The notes beneath the pieces are model-generated. The model saw only the letters and a list, made by a program, of their open reading frames with translations, did not search any database and was not told the DNA's origin. The translations under genes were made by a program, and so were the position numbers. Source: Pseudomonadota bacterium (GTDB lineage: Bacteria; Pseudomonadota; Alphaproteobacteria; Micavibrionales; UBA2020). From it: a stretch of 64,000 bases of DNA. The stretch lies in assembly GCA_023444705.1 (NCBI GenBank), contig JAEXMB010000081.1, forward strand, positions 1 to 64,000, in the 5' to 3' direction. Of this stretch, positions 37,919 through 47,049 are shown in pieces. Position 1 is the first letter of the stretch. Each line of letters opens with the position of its first letter.

Positions 37919-38545
37919 ATGTTTGATTCTGCGCCCCAAAGCCTGCCCACCCGCGACCGCCTGATTCAGGCGGCGTCTGACCTTATGATGCGCCAAAGCT
38001 ACAGCACCGTCAGCGTCGACGACATCTGCAAGGCCGCCGACATCAAGAAGGGCACGTTCTATCACCACTTCCCTTCCAAGGTGGAACTGGCGCTGGTGAC
38101 CTTCGAACATATCTGGGATGAATGCCGCCGCGATCTGGTTGCCTGCATCAATGACACAACCAAAACGCCCGAACAGCGCCTGCGCGCCTTTGCCGACCTT
38201 GTCGTCGCGCATCACCGCGAAACCTATGCCGCCGAAGGCAAGGTCTATGGCTGTCCGCTGGCCAACGCAGGCAATGAGCTTGGCGCGCAGGATGACGCCG
38301 TGCGCTGCAAGGTCGAAGGCCTGTTCGAAGACAGCATTGGCCTGTTCGCCGCACTGGTGGCGGAATTCCCGGCTCACCGCGACTGCACGCGCGAGCAATG
38401 CCTTGAAACCGCGCGCGCGCTGGTTTGCATGCTGATGGGTGTGGAATACCAGGCCAAAATCTTCAACAACCCAGAAATTCTTGCCCGCGATCTGATGCCG
38501 GGTTTTTTACGCATCCTTGCCGCTTCACATACGGAGACCACCTGA
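37919..38545 (+). CDS. TetR-family repressor of the efflux operon
   Basis: 208 residues. The N-terminal helix-turn-helix (about 10-57, RDRLIQAASDLMMRQSYSTVSVDDICKAADIKKGTFYHHFPSK) is a textbook TetR DNA-binding domain; the C-terminal ligand domain is all-helical with a Cys-containing CPLANAGNELG segment. The adaptor gene ATG follows its stop codon immediately (TGA then ATG). Position at the head of the operon, with the operator inside its promoter, indicates autorepression and control of the pump. Confidence 0.92.
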   Translation: MFDSAPQSLPTRDRLIQAASDLMMRQSYSTVSVDDICKAADIKKGTFYHHFPSKVELALVTFEHIWDECRRDLVACINDTTKTPEQRLRAFADLVVAHHRETYAAEGKVYGCPLANAGNELGAQDDAVRCKVEGLFEDSIGLFAALVAEFPAHRDCTREQCLETARALVCMLMGVEYQAKIFNNPEILARDLMPGFLRILAASHTETT

Positions 38546-39943
38546 ATGTCCGCCTCCCAGCTTCCCCCGCATAGCGACGAAACCCCGACTGTCTATCCCG
38601 GCCTGCGCCATGTCGACAGTGCGCATGCCCACAGTGATGACGACGCGATGGCAACACCGCGCGGCGTGCTGAAAGCGGCGCTGGTGATCGTGGCTTGTGC
38701 GGCCGCGGGCTATCTTGCCTTTGCCACCCCGACCGAGGCCGAAAGCCCCGCCGCCGACGGCAAGGCCGACAAGGTCGCCGAAAAACCCGCCGAGGGTGCA
38801 GAGGGTGCGCCCGCCGGCGCGCCGCAAGCCATGCCGATCAGCGTTGCGGTGGTGCCGGGTGTCGATATTACCCGCTACAGCGAGTTTTCGGGCCGCCTGC
38901 GCGCGGTCGAGGATGTCGAGATCCGCCCGCGCGTGTCGGGTATCATCGATGCCGTGAATTTCACCGAAGGCGACATGGTCGAAAAAGGGCAGGTGCTGTT
39001 CGTCATCGACCGCCGTCCGTTTCAGGCCAAGCTGAACACCGCCGAGGCGGCTGTCGTTGCGGCGCAAGCCAGCGTCAAGCTGGCCGAGCGCGACATCAAG
39101 CGCGCGCGCGCCCTGCTGGCAGAACGCGCCCTGTCGCAACGCGAGTTTGACGAACGCCAGAGCGCGGTTGACAACGCCCGCGCCACGCTGGCGGGCGCGC
39201 AGGCGCAAAAAGAGCTTTATGCGCTTGATCTTGAATTCTCCGAAGTGCGCGCGCCTGTCGCGGGCCGTATCGGTCGCCCCGAAATCACCGTGGGCAACAC
39301 CGTACGCGCCAACGAAGACGTCGTGACCACGCTGCAGTCCATCAATCCAGTCTATCTTGATTTCGACATCGATGAGGGCACCTATCTGGGCCTGATGAAA
39401 TCGGTGCGCGTGGACAACACCACCGGCAACATGCCTGTGGCGATGGCGCTGGCCGACGAGGAAGATTTCAACCGTCAGGGCCGTATCCGCTCGTTTGACA
39501 ACCAGTTGCTGGCCACCAGCGGCACCATGCGCGTGCGCGCGGAATTCGACAATCCCGACGGCTTCCTTACGCCCGGCCTGTTCGCGCGCGTGCGCCTTGG
39601 CACGCCCGAGAAAATTCAGGCGGTCATCATCAACGACAGTGCGATCAATACCGACCAGAGCAAACGCTTTGTCTACGTCGTCGCCGATGACGGCACGGTG
39701 CAGTACCGCGAGATCAAACAGGGCCCCATGCATCCGCTGGGCCGTATCATCGAAAGCGGCCTGCAGCCGGGCGAGAAAATCATCGTCAACGGCCTGTTGC
39801 GCGCACGCCCTGGCATGAAAGTAACGCCGATGGTGGTCGACATGACGACGCTGAAACCCGCCGATGCCGCCCCCGCAGCGCCTGCGGCGCCGATGGACGC
39901 ACCGGATGCGCAGCCCGCCGCCGAAACGCCTGCACAAGACTGA
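38546..39943 (+). CDS. RND efflux periplasmic adaptor (AcrA/MexA family)
   Basis: 465 residues. An unusually long cytoplasmic N-terminus (about 45 residues, His/Asp-rich) precedes a single membrane helix (GVLKAALVIVACAAAGYLAF). After an Ala/Glu/Lys-rich linker come the lipoyl half-motifs (RPRVSGIIDAVNFTEGDMVEKGQVLFVIDRRPFQ and LEFSEVRAPVAGRIGRPEITVGN), an alpha-hairpin coiled coil between them and the beta-barrel domain. It ends Ala/Pro-rich. E. coli AcrA is a lipoprotein; here a transmembrane anchor replaces the lipid. It bridges the pump and the outer-membrane channel encoded next. Confidence 0.94.
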   Translation: MSASQLPPHSDETPTVYPGLRHVDSAHAHSDDDAMATPRGVLKAALVIVACAAAGYLAFATPTEAESPAADGKADKVAEKPAEGAEGAPAGAPQAMPISVAVVPGVDITRYSEFSGRLRAVEDVEIRPRVSGIIDAVNFTEGDMVEKGQVLFVIDRRPFQAKLNTAEAAVVAAQASVKLAERDIKRARALLAERALSQREFDERQSAVDNARATLAGAQAQKELYALDLEFSEVRAPVAGRIGRPEITVGNTVRANEDVVTTLQSINPVYLDFDIDEGTYLGLMKSVRVDNTTGNMPVAMALADEEDFNRQGRIRSFDNQLLATSGTMRVRAEFDNPDGFLTPGLFARVRLGTPEKIQAVIINDSAINTDQSKRFVYVVADDGTVQYREIKQGPMHPLGRIIESGLQPGEKIIVNGLLRARPGMKVTPMVVDMTTLKPADAAPAAPAAPMDAPDAQPAAETPAQD

Positions 39944-40005
39944 TCCTTCTTCTTCCCGCGCGGTCATAACTTTCGCCGTGTTCGCGCCAGCCCAAAGAGA
40001 CCGAC

Positions 40006-43000
40006 ATGGATATTTCACGTTTCTTCGTCGACCGCCCGATTTTTGCCGCGGTGCTGTCGATCATTATCTTCGTGACGGGGGTTATCGCCCTGCCGTTACT
40101 GCCGATCTCGGAATATCCCGAAGTGACGCCGCCGTCGGTCGTCGTGCGCGCAAGCTATCCGGGTGCCAACCCCAAGGTCATCGCCTCGACCGTGGCAACG
40201 CCGCTTGAAGAACAGATCAACGGGGTGGAGGACATGATCTATATGTCCTCGCAATCAGGGGCCGACGGCCAGATGGCGCTGACGGTCACCTTCAAGCTTG
40301 GCACCGACCCCGACAAAGCCCAGCAGCTGGTGCAAAACCGCGTCAACCAGGCTTTGCCGCGCCTGCCCGACATTGTGCGCCAGGTGGGTGTTTCGACGGC
40401 GAAAAGCTCGCCCAACTTCATCATGGTCGTTCACCTTGTCTCGCCCAACGGGCGTTATGATGCGGATTACCTGCGCAACTATGGCGTTTTGAACGTCAAG
40501 GACCAGCTGTCGCGCATCGAAGGCATGGGCGAGGTCATGATGTTCGGTGGCGGCGATTACGCCATGCGTATCTGGGTTGACCCCAACAAGATCGCCGAAC
40601 TTGGCCTGACCGCAAGCGATGTCGCCAACGCAGTGCGCGAACAGAACGTGCAGGTGGCGGCGGGTATCATCGGCGGCCAGCCCCGCCCGATGGACGGCAA
40701 TGCGGGTTTCGAGCTGCTGGTCAACACCAAGGGCCGCCTTGAAAGCGTCGAGGAATTCGAAAACATCATCATCAAGACCACGCCCACGGGCGGCATCACC
40801 CGCCTGAAAGAAGTCGCGCGCGTGGAGCTTGGCGCCAACCAGTACGCCATGCGCTCGCTGCTCAATAACAAGCAGGCGGCGGCCATCGGTGTGTTCCAGT
40901 CGTCGGATTCAAACGCGCTCGACATCGCCGCCGCCGTGCGTGCGAAAATGGCGGAGCTGAAAAAGAACTTCCCCGAAGATGTCGACTACACCATCGTCTA
41001 TGACCCCACGCGTTTTGTCCGCGCCAGTATCGACGCGGTGATCCATACGCTGATCGAGGCGGTGATCCTGGTCGTTCTGGTGGTCATCGTGTTCCTGCAG
41101 ACATGGCGCGCGTCGATCATTCCCTTGCTGGCCGTGCCGGTATCGATCGTGGGAACCTTTGGCATCATGCTGGGGGCGGGGTTTTCCATTAATAACCTCA
41201 CGCTGTTCGGCCTTGTTCTTGCCATCGGGATCGTCGTCGACGACGCCATCGTCGTTGTGGAAAACGTCGAACGCAACATCGAAGACGGCTTGAGCCCGCG
41301 CGACGCCACCTACAAGGCGATGCAGGAAGTTTCCGGGCCGATTATCGCGATCGCGCTGACGCTGTGCGCGGTCTTCGTGCCGCTGGCCTTCATCACCGGC
41401 CTGACGGGGCAGTTCTTCCGCCAGTTCGCGCTGACGATTTCGATTTCGACCGTCATTTCGGCCTTCAACTCCCTTACGCTCAGCCCCGCCATGTCGGCGT
41501 TGCTGTTGCGCGGGCATGATGCACCCAAGGACAGGCTGTCGCGCTTCATGGATAGCGGCTTTGGCTGGTTCTTCACGCGCTTTAACAGCTTCTTCCACGG
41601 CATGTCGCACCGCTACGGGCAGGGCCTGCGCCGTGTCATCCGCGTGCGCGTGCTGGCCGTGCTGGTCTATATCGGTCTTGCCATTGGTGCCGCATGGTTG
41701 TTTATGACCCTGCCCCAAGGTTATGTGCCGCAGCAGGACAAGCAGTATTTGGTGGGCTTTGCGCAGTTGCCGCCGGGCTCCTCGCTTGACCGCACCGACG
41801 CGGTGTTGCGCCGGATGTCTGAAATCGCCATGAAGACCGAAGGCGTGCAGGATGCCGTGGCCTTCCCCGGCCTGTCGATCAGCTTTGGCGCGACGTCAAG
41901 CGCGGGCGTGGTGTTCTTCCCGCTGACGCCGTTTGAAGAGCGCCAGACCGACGAGCTGTACGGCCCCGCCATTGCGGGCAAGCTGATGGGGCAGATGGCG
42001 CAGATCGAAGATGCCTATGTGGGTATCTTCCCCCCGCCGCCTGTCGAGGGCATGGGTACCATCGGCGGTTTCAAACTGCAATTGCAGGACCGCGGCGACA
42101 AGGGCTATGAAGAACTTTATCAGGTGCTGCAAGCCGTGCAGATGAAAGCATGGCAGAACCCTGTACTGGCCAACGTGTTTTCAAGCTATCAGATCAACGT
42201 GCCCCAGCTTGACGTCGATATCGACCGCACCAAAGCCAAGCAGCTTGGCATTCCGCTGGCCAATATCTTTGATACGATGCAGGTCTATCTCGGCTCGCTC
42301 TACATCAACGACTTCAACCGTTTTGGCCGTACCTATCAGGTGGTCGTGCAGGCTGACGCGCCCTTCCGCGACGATGCCAGCGACATCGGCCAGCTCAAGA
42401 CCCGTAATATGGCGGGGGAGATGGTGCCGCTTGGCACGGTGGTCAACGTGGCACCCAGTTACGGCCCCGACACGGCGTCGCGCTATAACCTCTACCGCAC
42501 GGCAGAGCTGAACGGCGGCCCTGCGCCCGGACATTCCTCGGGCGAGGCGGAAAACGCCATGATCAAGATCCTCAACGAAACGCTGCCGCCCGGCATGTCG
42601 TTTGAGTGGACGGATCTGAAATACCAGCAGATTCTGGCTGGCAACACGACGATGTTCGTCTTCCCGCTCTGCGTCTTTCTGGTGTTTTTGGTACTGGCGG
42701 CGCAGTACGAAAGCCTGATGCTGCCGTTCATCATCATCCTTATCGTTCCGGTTGTCGTGTTGTGCGGCATCTTTGGTGTCTGGATATGGGGTGGCGACAA
42801 CAACATCTTCACCCAGATCGGCCTGACGGTCCTTGTGGGGCTTGCCTGCAAGAACGCGATCCTGATCGTGGAATTCGCGCGCGAACTTGAAATGCAGGGC
42901 GTCAAGCCGCTCGAGGCTGCGCTGACGGCCAGCCGCCTGCGTCTGCGCCCCATTCTGATGACGTCGTTTGCCTTCATCATGGGTGTGGTGCCGCTGGTGT

Positions 43001-43203
43001 TCTCAAGCGGTGCGGGTGCGGAAATGCGCCAGGCCATCGGCGTGACGGTATTTTCGGGCATGCTGGGGGTGACGTTCTTTGGCTTGTTCCTGACGCCTGT
43101 TTTCTACGTCATCCTGCGCACGCTGTCGGGCGGCACCTTTGTCAGCCATCACGCGCATGCGCCTATCAACGTCCACTTCGACGACGAGGACAATAAACAA
43201 TGA
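40006..43203 (+). CDS. RND multidrug efflux transporter (HAE1 family, AcrB-like)
   Basis: 1065 residues, twelve membrane helices. It starts MDISRFFVDRPIFAAVLSIIIF, the typical first helix. The proton-relay Asp-Asp pair is in LAIGIVVDDAIVVVENVERNI, the second-half helix group has GLACKNAILIVEFARE, and LRLRPILMTSFAFIMGVVPL closes the repeat. Two large periplasmic pore domains lie between helices 1-2 and 7-8. Proton-driven antiporter for hydrophobic drugs, dyes and detergents; the specific substrate range cannot be read. Its stop overlaps the outer-membrane factor start by 4 bp. Confidence 0.96.
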   Translation: MDISRFFVDRPIFAAVLSIIIFVTGVIALPLLPISEYPEVTPPSVVVRASYPGANPKVIASTVATPLEEQINGVEDMIYMSSQSGADGQMALTVTFKLGTDPDKAQQLVQNRVNQALPRLPDIVRQVGVSTAKSSPNFIMVVHLVSPNGRYDADYLRNYGVLNVKDQLSRIEGMGEVMMFGGGDYAMRIWVDPNKIAELGLTASDVANAVREQNVQVAAGIIGGQPRPMDGNAGFELLVNTKGRLESVEEFENIIIKTTPTGGITRLKEVARVELGANQYAMRSLLNNKQAAAIGVFQSSDSNALDIAAAVRAKMAELKKNFPEDVDYTIVYDPTRFVRASIDAVIHTLIEAVILVVLVVIVFLQTWRASIIPLLAVPVSIVGTFGIMLGAGFSINNLTLFGLVLAIGIVVDDAIVVVENVERNIEDGLSPRDATYKAMQEVSGPIIAIALTLCAVFVPLAFITGLTGQFFRQFALTISISTVISAFNSLTLSPAMSALLLRGHDAPKDRLSRFMDSGFGWFFTRFNSFFHGMSHRYGQGLRRVIRVRVLAVLVYIGLAIGAAWLFMTLPQGYVPQQDKQYLVGFAQLPPGSSLDRTDAVLRRMSEIAMKTEGVQDAVAFPGLSISFGATSSAGVVFFPLTPFEERQTDELYGPAIAGKLMGQMAQIEDAYVGIFPPPPVEGMGTIGGFKLQLQDRGDKGYEELYQVLQAVQMKAWQNPVLANVFSSYQINVPQLDVDIDRTKAKQLGIPLANIFDTMQVYLGSLYINDFNRFGRTYQVVVQADAPFRDDASDIGQLKTRNMAGEMVPLGTVVNVAPSYGPDTASRYNLYRTAELNGGPAPGHSSGEAENAMIKILNETLPPGMSFEWTDLKYQQILAGNTTMFVFPLCVFLVFLVLAAQYESLMLPFIIILIVPVVVLCGIFGVWIWGGDNNIFTQIGLTVLVGLACKNAILIVEFARELEMQGVKPLEAALTASRLRLRPILMTSFAFIMGVVPLVFSSGAGAEMRQAIGVTVFSGMLGVTFFGLFLTPVFYVILRTLSGGTFVSHHAHAPINVHFDDEDNKQ

Positions 43204-44699
43204 TTACCCTTACGCCCCAAACCCTGTTGCGCCTGTCGGCGGTGATGACGCTTTCGCTGACGCTGGCGGCATGCTCGCTGGCGCCGGACTATAAAACGCC
43301 CGACGTGTCCGTGCCCGCGCACTTCAAGGAAGAGGCGATGAACCCCAACGCGCCCGTCGACCTCAAGGCGCAGTGGAGCGAAGCCAAGCCCGCCGCCGAC
43401 CAGTCGCGCGGCCCGTGGTGGGAAATGTTCAACGACCGCGAGCTGAGCCAGCTGGTGATCGAGGCGACCAACAGCAACCAGAACCTGGCCGCAATGGCCG
43501 CACGCGTCGAACAGGCGCGTCAGACCGCAGTCATCGAAGGTGCGGCGTTGTTCCCCATGATCAGCGGCGAGGCGGGCGTACAACGCGCGATGTCTTCCGC
43601 CGCCGGCACGGGCATCCCCGGTCCCTTCAAGCCGGAAACGATCTATCGCGCCGGCCTTGGCCTGAGCTATGAAATCGACCTGTTCGGGCGCGTGCGCAAT
43701 ACCCGCGCCGCCGCCGCCGCCAATACGGCCGCGGTCGCATCGGATTTCAACAGCATGCTGCTGACCCTGCAAAGTGACGTGGCGCAACTCTACTTCACGA
43801 TGCGCGGTCAGGATGCCGAGATCAAACTGCTGCGCGAAACGCTGGGCTTGCGTAAAGACAGCCTGAAAATCCTTGAAAAGCGCCGCGATGTCGGCACGGT
43901 GACCGATCTTGAGGTTGCGCAAAACATCGTCGACCTTGAAAATACCCGTGCGGCGCTGGAGCAACTTGAAAGCGAGCGCTCGCGCAACGAAAACGCGCTG
44001 GCCGTTCTGCTGGGCAAGGCACCGGCCGAATTCTCGCTGGCGCAAAAGCCGCTGAGCGCGCAGGCGCCCAAGGTGCCGGCGGGCCTGCCCTCGACCTTGC
44101 TCGAGCGCCGTCCTGACATTGCCGCCGCGCAATATAACCTGATGGCCGCCAATGCGCGCATCGGTATCGCACGCGCGGCGTTCTTTCCCTCACTGTCGCT
44201 GACGGCGTCGGGTGGGTTCGCCTCGGAAAGTCTTGGCAAGCTGTTTGACTGGTCAAGCCGCACCTGGGCTATCGGCCCGCTGATGACGCTGCCGATCTTT
44301 CAGGGCGGACGCATCGTGGCGGAAAACGAGCGTACCAAGGCGGCCTATGCTGAAAGCGTCGCTATCTACCGCCAGCAGGTGCTGGGCGCGTTTCAGGATG
44401 TGGAAGACACGCTGTCGCGCCTGAAGATGCGCGACGCGCAGGCGCAATCCTATGGCCGCGCCAAGGCCGCTGCCGACAAGGCGGCGCGTCTGGCCTCGCT
44501 GCGTTTTGAAAGCGGGGATACCGGCTATCTCGAGGAAATCGAGGCCAAGCAAAGCGCGCTCAATGCGGGCCGCGCCGTCATCCAGACGCAGGCTGGCAAG
44601 ATGGTCGATACCGTGCAGCTGGTACGTGCCCTTGGCGGTGATTTCACGGCCGATTTCGGCGGCGTGCGCCCCACGCCTGCCGCGCCGAAAAAACAGTAA
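43200..44699 (+). CDS. Outer-membrane efflux lipoprotein (NodT/OprM family)
   Basis: 499 residues. The signal peptide ends in lipobox LAAC (Cys22, context TLSLTLAACSLAPDYKTP), the typical lipidated N-terminus of OprM-type channels. The two tandem OEP domains are visible, with YEIDLFGRVRNTRAAAAANTAA, LLERRPDIAAAQYNLMAANARIGIARAAFFPSLSLTASGGF and the matching second half. It trimerises to form a beta-barrel and periplasmic tunnel completing the tripartite pump. Convergent with cysE, 12 bp away. Confidence 0.95.
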   Translation: MITLTPQTLLRLSAVMTLSLTLAACSLAPDYKTPDVSVPAHFKEEAMNPNAPVDLKAQWSEAKPAADQSRGPWWEMFNDRELSQLVIEATNSNQNLAAMAARVEQARQTAVIEGAALFPMISGEAGVQRAMSSAAGTGIPGPFKPETIYRAGLGLSYEIDLFGRVRNTRAAAAANTAAVASDFNSMLLTLQSDVAQLYFTMRGQDAEIKLLRETLGLRKDSLKILEKRRDVGTVTDLEVAQNIVDLENTRAALEQLESERSRNENALAVLLGKAPAEFSLAQKPLSAQAPKVPAGLPSTLLERRPDIAAAQYNLMAANARIGIARAAFFPSLSLTASGGFASESLGKLFDWSSRTWAIGPLMTLPIFQGGRIVAENERTKAAYAESVAIYRQQVLGAFQDVEDTLSRLKMRDAQAQSYGRAKAAADKAARLASLRFESGDTGYLEEIEAKQSALNAGRAVIQTQAGKMVDTVQLVRALGGDFTADFGGVRPTPAAPKKQ

Positions 44700-44711
44700 G
44701 AGCAAAGAAAC

Positions 44712-45518
44712 TCAGCCGTTGTGCTTGACCACGCGGGCGGGAACGCCCGCGATGGTCACATCTGCGGGCATGTCTTCAAGCACAAGGCTGCCCGAGGCGA
44801 CGATGCTGCGGTCGCCGATGCGCGTGCGGCCAAGGATTGACGCTCCCGCGCCGATCACCACCTGATTGCCGACGATGGGGTGGCGGTCGCCCTTGATGAA
44901 TTCCTTGGTGCCTAGCGTCACGCCGTGCAGGATCAGCACATCATCACCCACGATCGCGGTTTCGCCGATGACAATGCCGGTGGCATGGTCAAGCACGATG
45001 CCGCTGCCCATTTTGGTGGCGGGGTGGATGTCGACGGCGTAGATCTGCGACAGGCGGCTTTGGATATAAAGCGCAATCGGCTGGCGGCCATCCTTCCATA
45101 GCTGGTGGGCAAGGCGCCAGCCCTGCAGGGCCTGAAACCCCTTGAAGAACAGCATGCACGACGCATGGTCGCGCGCGGCGGGGTCGTCACGCAAAATGGC
45201 GGCAAGATCGCGCGCGGCGGCTTCGGAAATTTCGCAATGCGCGCGGTAGAGGTGCGCGAAGGTATCGTGGAAAATATCGCTGCCGATATCCGCGCAGCCA
45301 AGATGATCGGCCAGCAGGCGCGCAAGGCCGTCGCCCAGCGTGGGCGCGCCGGTGATATAGCGGTCGATGATGCTCTGCAACAAAGGTTCGCGCGCGCTCA
45401 ATTCCACGCCCTGTTGCTGGACATCGCGCCATAAATCGGCGGCACCCGGGCATGGCGTGATCTTACGCGCATCGGTGCAGGGCAGGACGGTGGTGTCGTC
45501 TATATTCGCACTTGTCAT
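44712..45518 (-). CDS. cysE: Serine O-acetyltransferase
   Basis: 268 residues. Acetylates serine to O-acetylserine for cysteine synthesis. The helical N-terminal domain has FFKGFQALQGWRLAHQLWKDGRQ. The C-terminal left-handed beta-helix has hexapeptide repeats with DIHPATKMGSGIVLDHATGIVIGETAIVGDDVLILHGVTLG and DRHPIVGNQVVIGAGASILG (catalytic His/Asp). It is divergent from the cystathionine beta-synthase gene across 108 bp, so the two cysteine routes may be co-regulated. Confidence 0.95.
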   Translation of the reverse strand: MTSANIDDTTVLPCTDARKITPCPGAADLWRDVQQQGVELSAREPLLQSIIDRYITGAPTLGDGLARLLADHLGCADIGSDIFHDTFAHLYRAHCEISEAAARDLAAILRDDPAARDHASCMLFFKGFQALQGWRLAHQLWKDGRQPIALYIQSRLSQIYAVDIHPATKMGSGIVLDHATGIVIGETAIVGDDVLILHGVTLGTKEFIKGDRHPIVGNQVVIGAGASILGRTRIGDRSIVASGSLVLEDMPADVTIAGVPARVVKHNG

Positions 45519-45626
45519 GCCTGATAAAGTATCGTCTTATAAATCGCCTGTAAAAACTTATTTATTGTTCATAAATCAGTCGTCTTTTGCGCTCGCCGGC
45601 TGGCACAAAGACTGGAGCAGACCTGC

Positions 45627-47039
45627 ATGACCGCAACGACCGCCACCGCATCCACGCCCACCGCAATCCCGACCTCGGTTTTATCCTTCATCGGCGCAAC
45701 ACCGCTGGTCCGGTTGACCAAATTCGACACCGGTCCGTGCGAGCTGTACGTCAAGCTTGAATCCCACAATCCCGGCGGGTCGATCAAAGACCGCATCGCG
45801 CTGCGCATGATCGAGGCGGCAGAGCAATCCGGCAAGCTCAAGCCCGGGGGCACGATTGTCGAGGCGACGGCGGGCAATACCGGTCTTGGCCTTGCGCTGA
45901 TCGCGGCACTCAAGGGCTACAAGGTTGTGCTGGTCGTGCCCGACAAAATGTCGCGCGAGAAAGTGCAACACTGCAAGGCGCTTGGGGCAGAGATCATTTC
46001 CGCGCGCTCCGACGTCGTCAAGGGCGACCCCGAATACTATCAGGACATTGCCGAGCGCGTGGCGCAGGAACGTCAGGCGTTTTACATCAACCAGTTTTCC
46101 AACCCCGCCAACCCGCAAACGCACGAGGACTGGACCGCGCCTGAAATCTGGGAGCAGATGAACCACGATGTCGACGCCGTTGTCTGCGGTGTCGGGTCGG
46201 GGGGTACGCTGACGGGCATTGGCCGCTATTTCAAAAAGGTCAGCCCGAAAACAAAAATGGTGCTGGCCGATCCGGTCGGATCAATCCTGGCGCCGCTGGT
46301 GAACGAGGGCAAGGATGTGACGCCCGGCTCGTGGCTGGTCGAGGGCATTGGCGAGGATTTCGTGCCCGATATTCTCGAACTCGACCTCACGCGCGAGGCT
46401 TTTGCCATCAGCGACAACGAAAGCCTTGATACCGTGCGCGATCTTGTCCAGCGCGAAGGCATCCTTGCGGGGTCGTCTTCGGGCACGCTGGTGGCGGCGG
46501 CGCTCAAGTACTGCCGCGCCCAGACGCAGAAAAAGCGCGTGGTGACCTTTATTTGCGACCGCGGCGATAAATACCTGTCGAAAGTCTTCAGCGACCCGTG
46601 GGTGCGCGAACAGGGGTTTAGCGACGCCAAGGTCACCAAGACCGTGGCTGATATGCTCACACGCACGCATGCGCGCGGCGAAACCGTTTTCGTGCGCAAG
46701 CAGGATACCGTGCTGACCGCCTACAAGCGCATGCGTCTGGCCGATGTCTCGCAACTGCCCGTCATCGAGGGCAACGACAAAATCGTCGGCCTGCTGACCG
46801 AAGACGTTCTGCTCAACGCTCTGATGGCGATGAAGGAGGGCGACAGCCTGAGCAAGCGTACCGTCGGCGACGTGATGGAAAAAGTGTTTATCAGTGTACC
46901 GCTTGAAACCGCAACGCATGAAGCCGCGCGTCTGCTGCAAACCCACCCCGTGCTGGTGGTGACTGACGGCGATGCCTTTGCCGGCGTCATTACGCGTATT
47001 GACGTACTCAACAACCTTGTCCTGCAATTGCCGCGCTAG
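45627..47039 (+). CDS. Cystathionine beta-synthase with CBS domains
   Basis: 470 residues. A PLP fold-type II catalytic domain (about 15-330) has ESHNPGGSIKDR with PLP-Lys54, EATAGNTGLGLALIAALKGYK and GSSSGTLVAAAL. Two CBS domains follow (about 345-470: QDTVLTAYKRMRLADVSQLPVIEG and VPLETATHEAARLLQTHPVLVVTDG). This length and domain set match cystathionine beta-synthase rather than plain cysteine synthase. It condenses serine with homocysteine. CTGGAG lies before the ATG. The cystathionine gamma-lyase gene follows after 10 bp. Confidence 0.92.
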   Translation: MTATTATASTPTAIPTSVLSFIGATPLVRLTKFDTGPCELYVKLESHNPGGSIKDRIALRMIEAAEQSGKLKPGGTIVEATAGNTGLGLALIAALKGYKVVLVVPDKMSREKVQHCKALGAEIISARSDVVKGDPEYYQDIAERVAQERQAFYINQFSNPANPQTHEDWTAPEIWEQMNHDVDAVVCGVGSGGTLTGIGRYFKKVSPKTKMVLADPVGSILAPLVNEGKDVTPGSWLVEGIGEDFVPDILELDLTREAFAISDNESLDTVRDLVQREGILAGSSSGTLVAAALKYCRAQTQKKRVVTFICDRGDKYLSKVFSDPWVREQGFSDAKVTKTVADMLTRTHARGETVFVRKQDTVLTAYKRMRLADVSQLPVIEGNDKIVGLLTEDVLLNALMAMKEGDSLSKRTVGDVMEKVFISVPLETATHEAARLLQTHPVLVVTDGDAFAGVITRIDVLNNLVLQLPR

Positions 47040-47049
47040 GAGTATTGCC

